Shown piece after piece: positions 61,793 through 64,000 of a DNA stretch of 64,000 bases. Both the position numbers and the translations under genes were made by a program. Location: contig CM075943.1 in the NCBI GenBank assembly GCA_038030265.1, forward strand, positions 21,700,001-21,764,000, given 5' to 3'. The notes below the pieces were generated by a model. That model was not told the origin of the DNA and searched no databases. It saw nothing but the letters and a program-made list of their open reading frames with translations. Source of the DNA: Corythucha ciliata (lineage: Eukaryota > Arthropoda > Insecta > Hemiptera > Tingidae). Position 1 is the first letter of the stretch. Every line of letters begins with the position of its first letter.

Positions 61793-63773
61793 AGTCCAGT
61801 CAAATCGTATAAAAAAAAATACCATACGTGGACAAAAATCTCGTCTTTGGTTTTTTCACTTCATTCTATGTTTTTTGGAGTGAGGAACACGAATCTGAAG
61901 AGATCCAACAAAATTTCCTTGTGCGTTTTGAGAAAATCGCGAAAAACTGATAATTTTTGGCACTTTTTTTAGTTTTTCGCTTGCAACTGCTCAATGACGC
62001 ATTCTACGGAAAATTGTACCCTGTTCTTTTTTGAAGAGCATCAAGTTCTGCGTCGAATCTATTTTTCTTTTGGAAGCAACATAAAAAATAAAAATCGCTG
62101 GAGACTTGAATTGAATACTAGTGCGTAAATGATTGATTTCGATTTGTAGCGAAATAATAAAACTTGCCAATTTTTTTGGTTACCTTAAACGGCCGGTCTG
62201 TGACTCGTGACGTAACTAAGGGGTCGTGACCCCTCCCACCCCTCCGCATCATGGCTGTTATCATGTGTTGCCCCTTCTTGACCATCCCCTTTCTCTAAAG
62301 TCCTATTGTTTGATTTGTGGGAAGCCATTGTGAAGGTTATGCGAAGGCTGTTATTGCGTAATCAGTCTATCTAGCCTATTTCAAATGGGTCCCGCGACCC
62401 AATAGTTTTAAAAATTAATAAAAAAATATAGGGCCTGATTTTATGTGAACGGATCGTGTTTTCAAGAGTTTTGGTAACCAAGCTATCACGACGGCATGGT
62501 TTTGGAAAATGTGTTACTTCCTCATTGACCCAGCCGTTTCGCCGGTATTGATTTTTTTTAAATTGTCATTTATAGTCGCTTTTGGCAAAATTGTGTGAAA
62601 AAATTAAAGTAGTTCAAATCTCAGTTGAGTGATGTAATCTCTGACGCTACCTATAATAAAGGTGACTTGTTGAGTTTTAACATTTGTGGACCAAGTTGGT
62701 GGACATAGCCACTTTTTTTTAAACAGAGCCTATTCTCATCGCCCTGTACAGAATATTTTCCGGGTGTTGACAAATTTGGCAAATATGGTTTCTGACTGTA
62801 AATTTCACCAGCTTTCACTTAAAAATAGTGCAATTTTTATCGAAGGTTTCGTTCGATAGTTATAGGCAAAAACGTTCGGCTGAGAAAGGAGTTATTGGAA
62901 AATTACTCATTTTTCGGATTTCTCACTGCGTTTTATTGCCACTTATCGAGTCTTTTTAAAAACGCCATACGTGACCTCCTTACAGGAAATTCAACGAGCT
63001 TTCAGATGAGTTTCTTTAAAGTTTAATCGGATGGATAGTTCTTGAGTTATAGGCCGAAATGTGACAAAAAACGTATTTTTTGCAGCAAATTTTCTAATCG
63101 TTTGACGTTGTGGCCCTGTCTTATGTTAATCTTCAAATGAAATTTCATATAATATGTCTGATAGAAAATTTAATCAGCTTTCAAATCGTTTTTCATAGAA
63201 AAAATTGGACTACTAGTTTCCGAGCTACTGGCAAAAATGTGCAGAAAAACGTGGTTTTTGGTCCGCCTTTTTTCGCGTTTTTGGTCGCATAACTGATACC
63301 ACTGATTTTTCCTGTAGGTTTTAAGGCTTTTCACTTATGTAAAATTCAATTCTGAACCACTTTGATGTCATGACATTTTCCGATTGGAACAGCCATTTTT
63401 AAGTTGCTGCTGCCTTAGTAATATTTATTAATTTTACCAAAAGTGGCTAAAATTGACCATTTAAAAAAAATCAATACCGGTGAAACGGCTGGGTCAGTTG
63501 TGAAAAAAGAAAAAACGATTCGACACAGAATTCAATGCTTTTCAAGAAATGAGAGGGTAACATTTTCCGTAGAATGCGTCATTAAGGAGTTATAAGCAAA
63601 AAACTCAAAAAAGTGCCAAAAATTAGCAGTTTTTCGCGATTTTCTCAAAACGCACAAGGACATTTTGTTGGATCTCTTCAGATTCGTGTTCCTCACCCCA
63701 AAAAAACATAACATAAAATTACAAAATCGTAGACGAGAATTTTGTCCACGTGGAACTACCGTTTGACTGGACT
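61793..63773. mobile_element. ~2.0-kb foldback element with internal ~170-bp repeats
   Basis: Ends 'agtccagtcaaa' and 'tttgactggact' are exact inverses. The arms about 61820-62050 and 63530-63755 pair ('cgtgttcctcac', 'cttgtgcgttttgag', 'gaatgcgtcatt'), as do 62525-62560 and 63465-63495 ('cccagccgtttc' with 'gaaacggctggg'). The centre (62800-63400) contains several diverged units of about 150-180 bp, each with 'agctttca...', then 'gagttataggc' and 'aaaaacg'. No transposase ORF is seen. Confidence 0.85.
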
Positions 63774-63799
63774 AGAAGTAGGAAAATAAGATACTTATT

Positions 63800-64000
63800 T
63801 TAGTTTTAATTGATTGAACCAATTTGCGGAAAAAGTAGTTCAATTGCTTGTGAAGAAGCCAAATCCGAGGCATCTGGTAATTGAAGAGCGAACATCGGGC
63901 GAAATTGTGGAATGAAAGAGTCAAAATCACGACATTTGGTTTTTGAACAAGCCGAATTAGTTTTTTAAATTAATCAAAATTATACAAAGGGCTGATTCCA
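63800..64000. repeat. Family B array, running off the window
   Basis: Units such as 'gaagccaaatccgaggcatc' and 'gcgaaattgtggaatgaaag' repeat at about 35-bp spacing up to the window end. Confidence 0.6.

Overview
This is nuclear DNA of an invertebrate animal, most likely an arthropod or a relative. The evidence is spliced genes with GT-AG introns (many only 50-110 bp), AATAAA signals, animal-type orthologues, Copia, BEL/Pao and piggyBac remnants, and dense foldback/MITE elements. I cannot name the species. Codon use and AT content are unremarkable. Nothing bacterial or viral is visible apart from retroelement remains.

Four host genes can be read with confidence. RBBP5 (+, 5335-7216, 8 exons, complete) is a subunit of the SET1/MLL histone H3K4 methyltransferase core. 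NAXD (-, 14453-15612, 2 exons) is the ATP-dependent NAD(P)H-hydrate dehydratase that repairs damaged NADH and NADPH. CLPX (+, about 28558-31836, 10 exons recognised, first exon unresolved) is the mitochondrial AAA+ unfoldase. An SLC12 Na-(K)-Cl cotransporter (-, 43934-54412, about 15 exons, N-terminal exon missing) is the fourth. These genes are functionally unrelated; they are islands in repeat-rich DNA and nothing suggests co-regulation. Weaker candidates are a minus-strand ORF at 7251-7708 and an eIF4E-like fragment at 15980-16432.

The rest is mostly mobile and repetitive. (1) Degenerate short tandem arrays with units of about 20-31 bp occur throughout, including inside introns. (2) A deleted Copia element with both LTRs lies at 18211-21885. 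It has been hit by two TTA-flanked MITEs and carries a satellite of about 158 bp that is itself broken by another MITE. (3) BEL/Pao fragments at 33190-36772 lie in scrambled order. (4) A piggyBac-like relic lies at 39448-41056. (5) There are many foldback elements, including a 1.45-kb palindrome (56041-57495) and elements of about 1.6 and 2.0 kb (51835-53420, 61793-63773). (6) A dispersed block occurs in two colinear copies about 10.1 kb apart (1223-2650 and 11312-12910).

I found no new multi-gene system. The most unusual features are the layered nesting of small DNA transposons, which allows relative dating; the pervasive degenerate arrays of about 30 bp; a tRNA-like sequence flanked by inverted repeats; and a spliced versus unspliced start of NAXD that could give mitochondrial and cytosolic forms.
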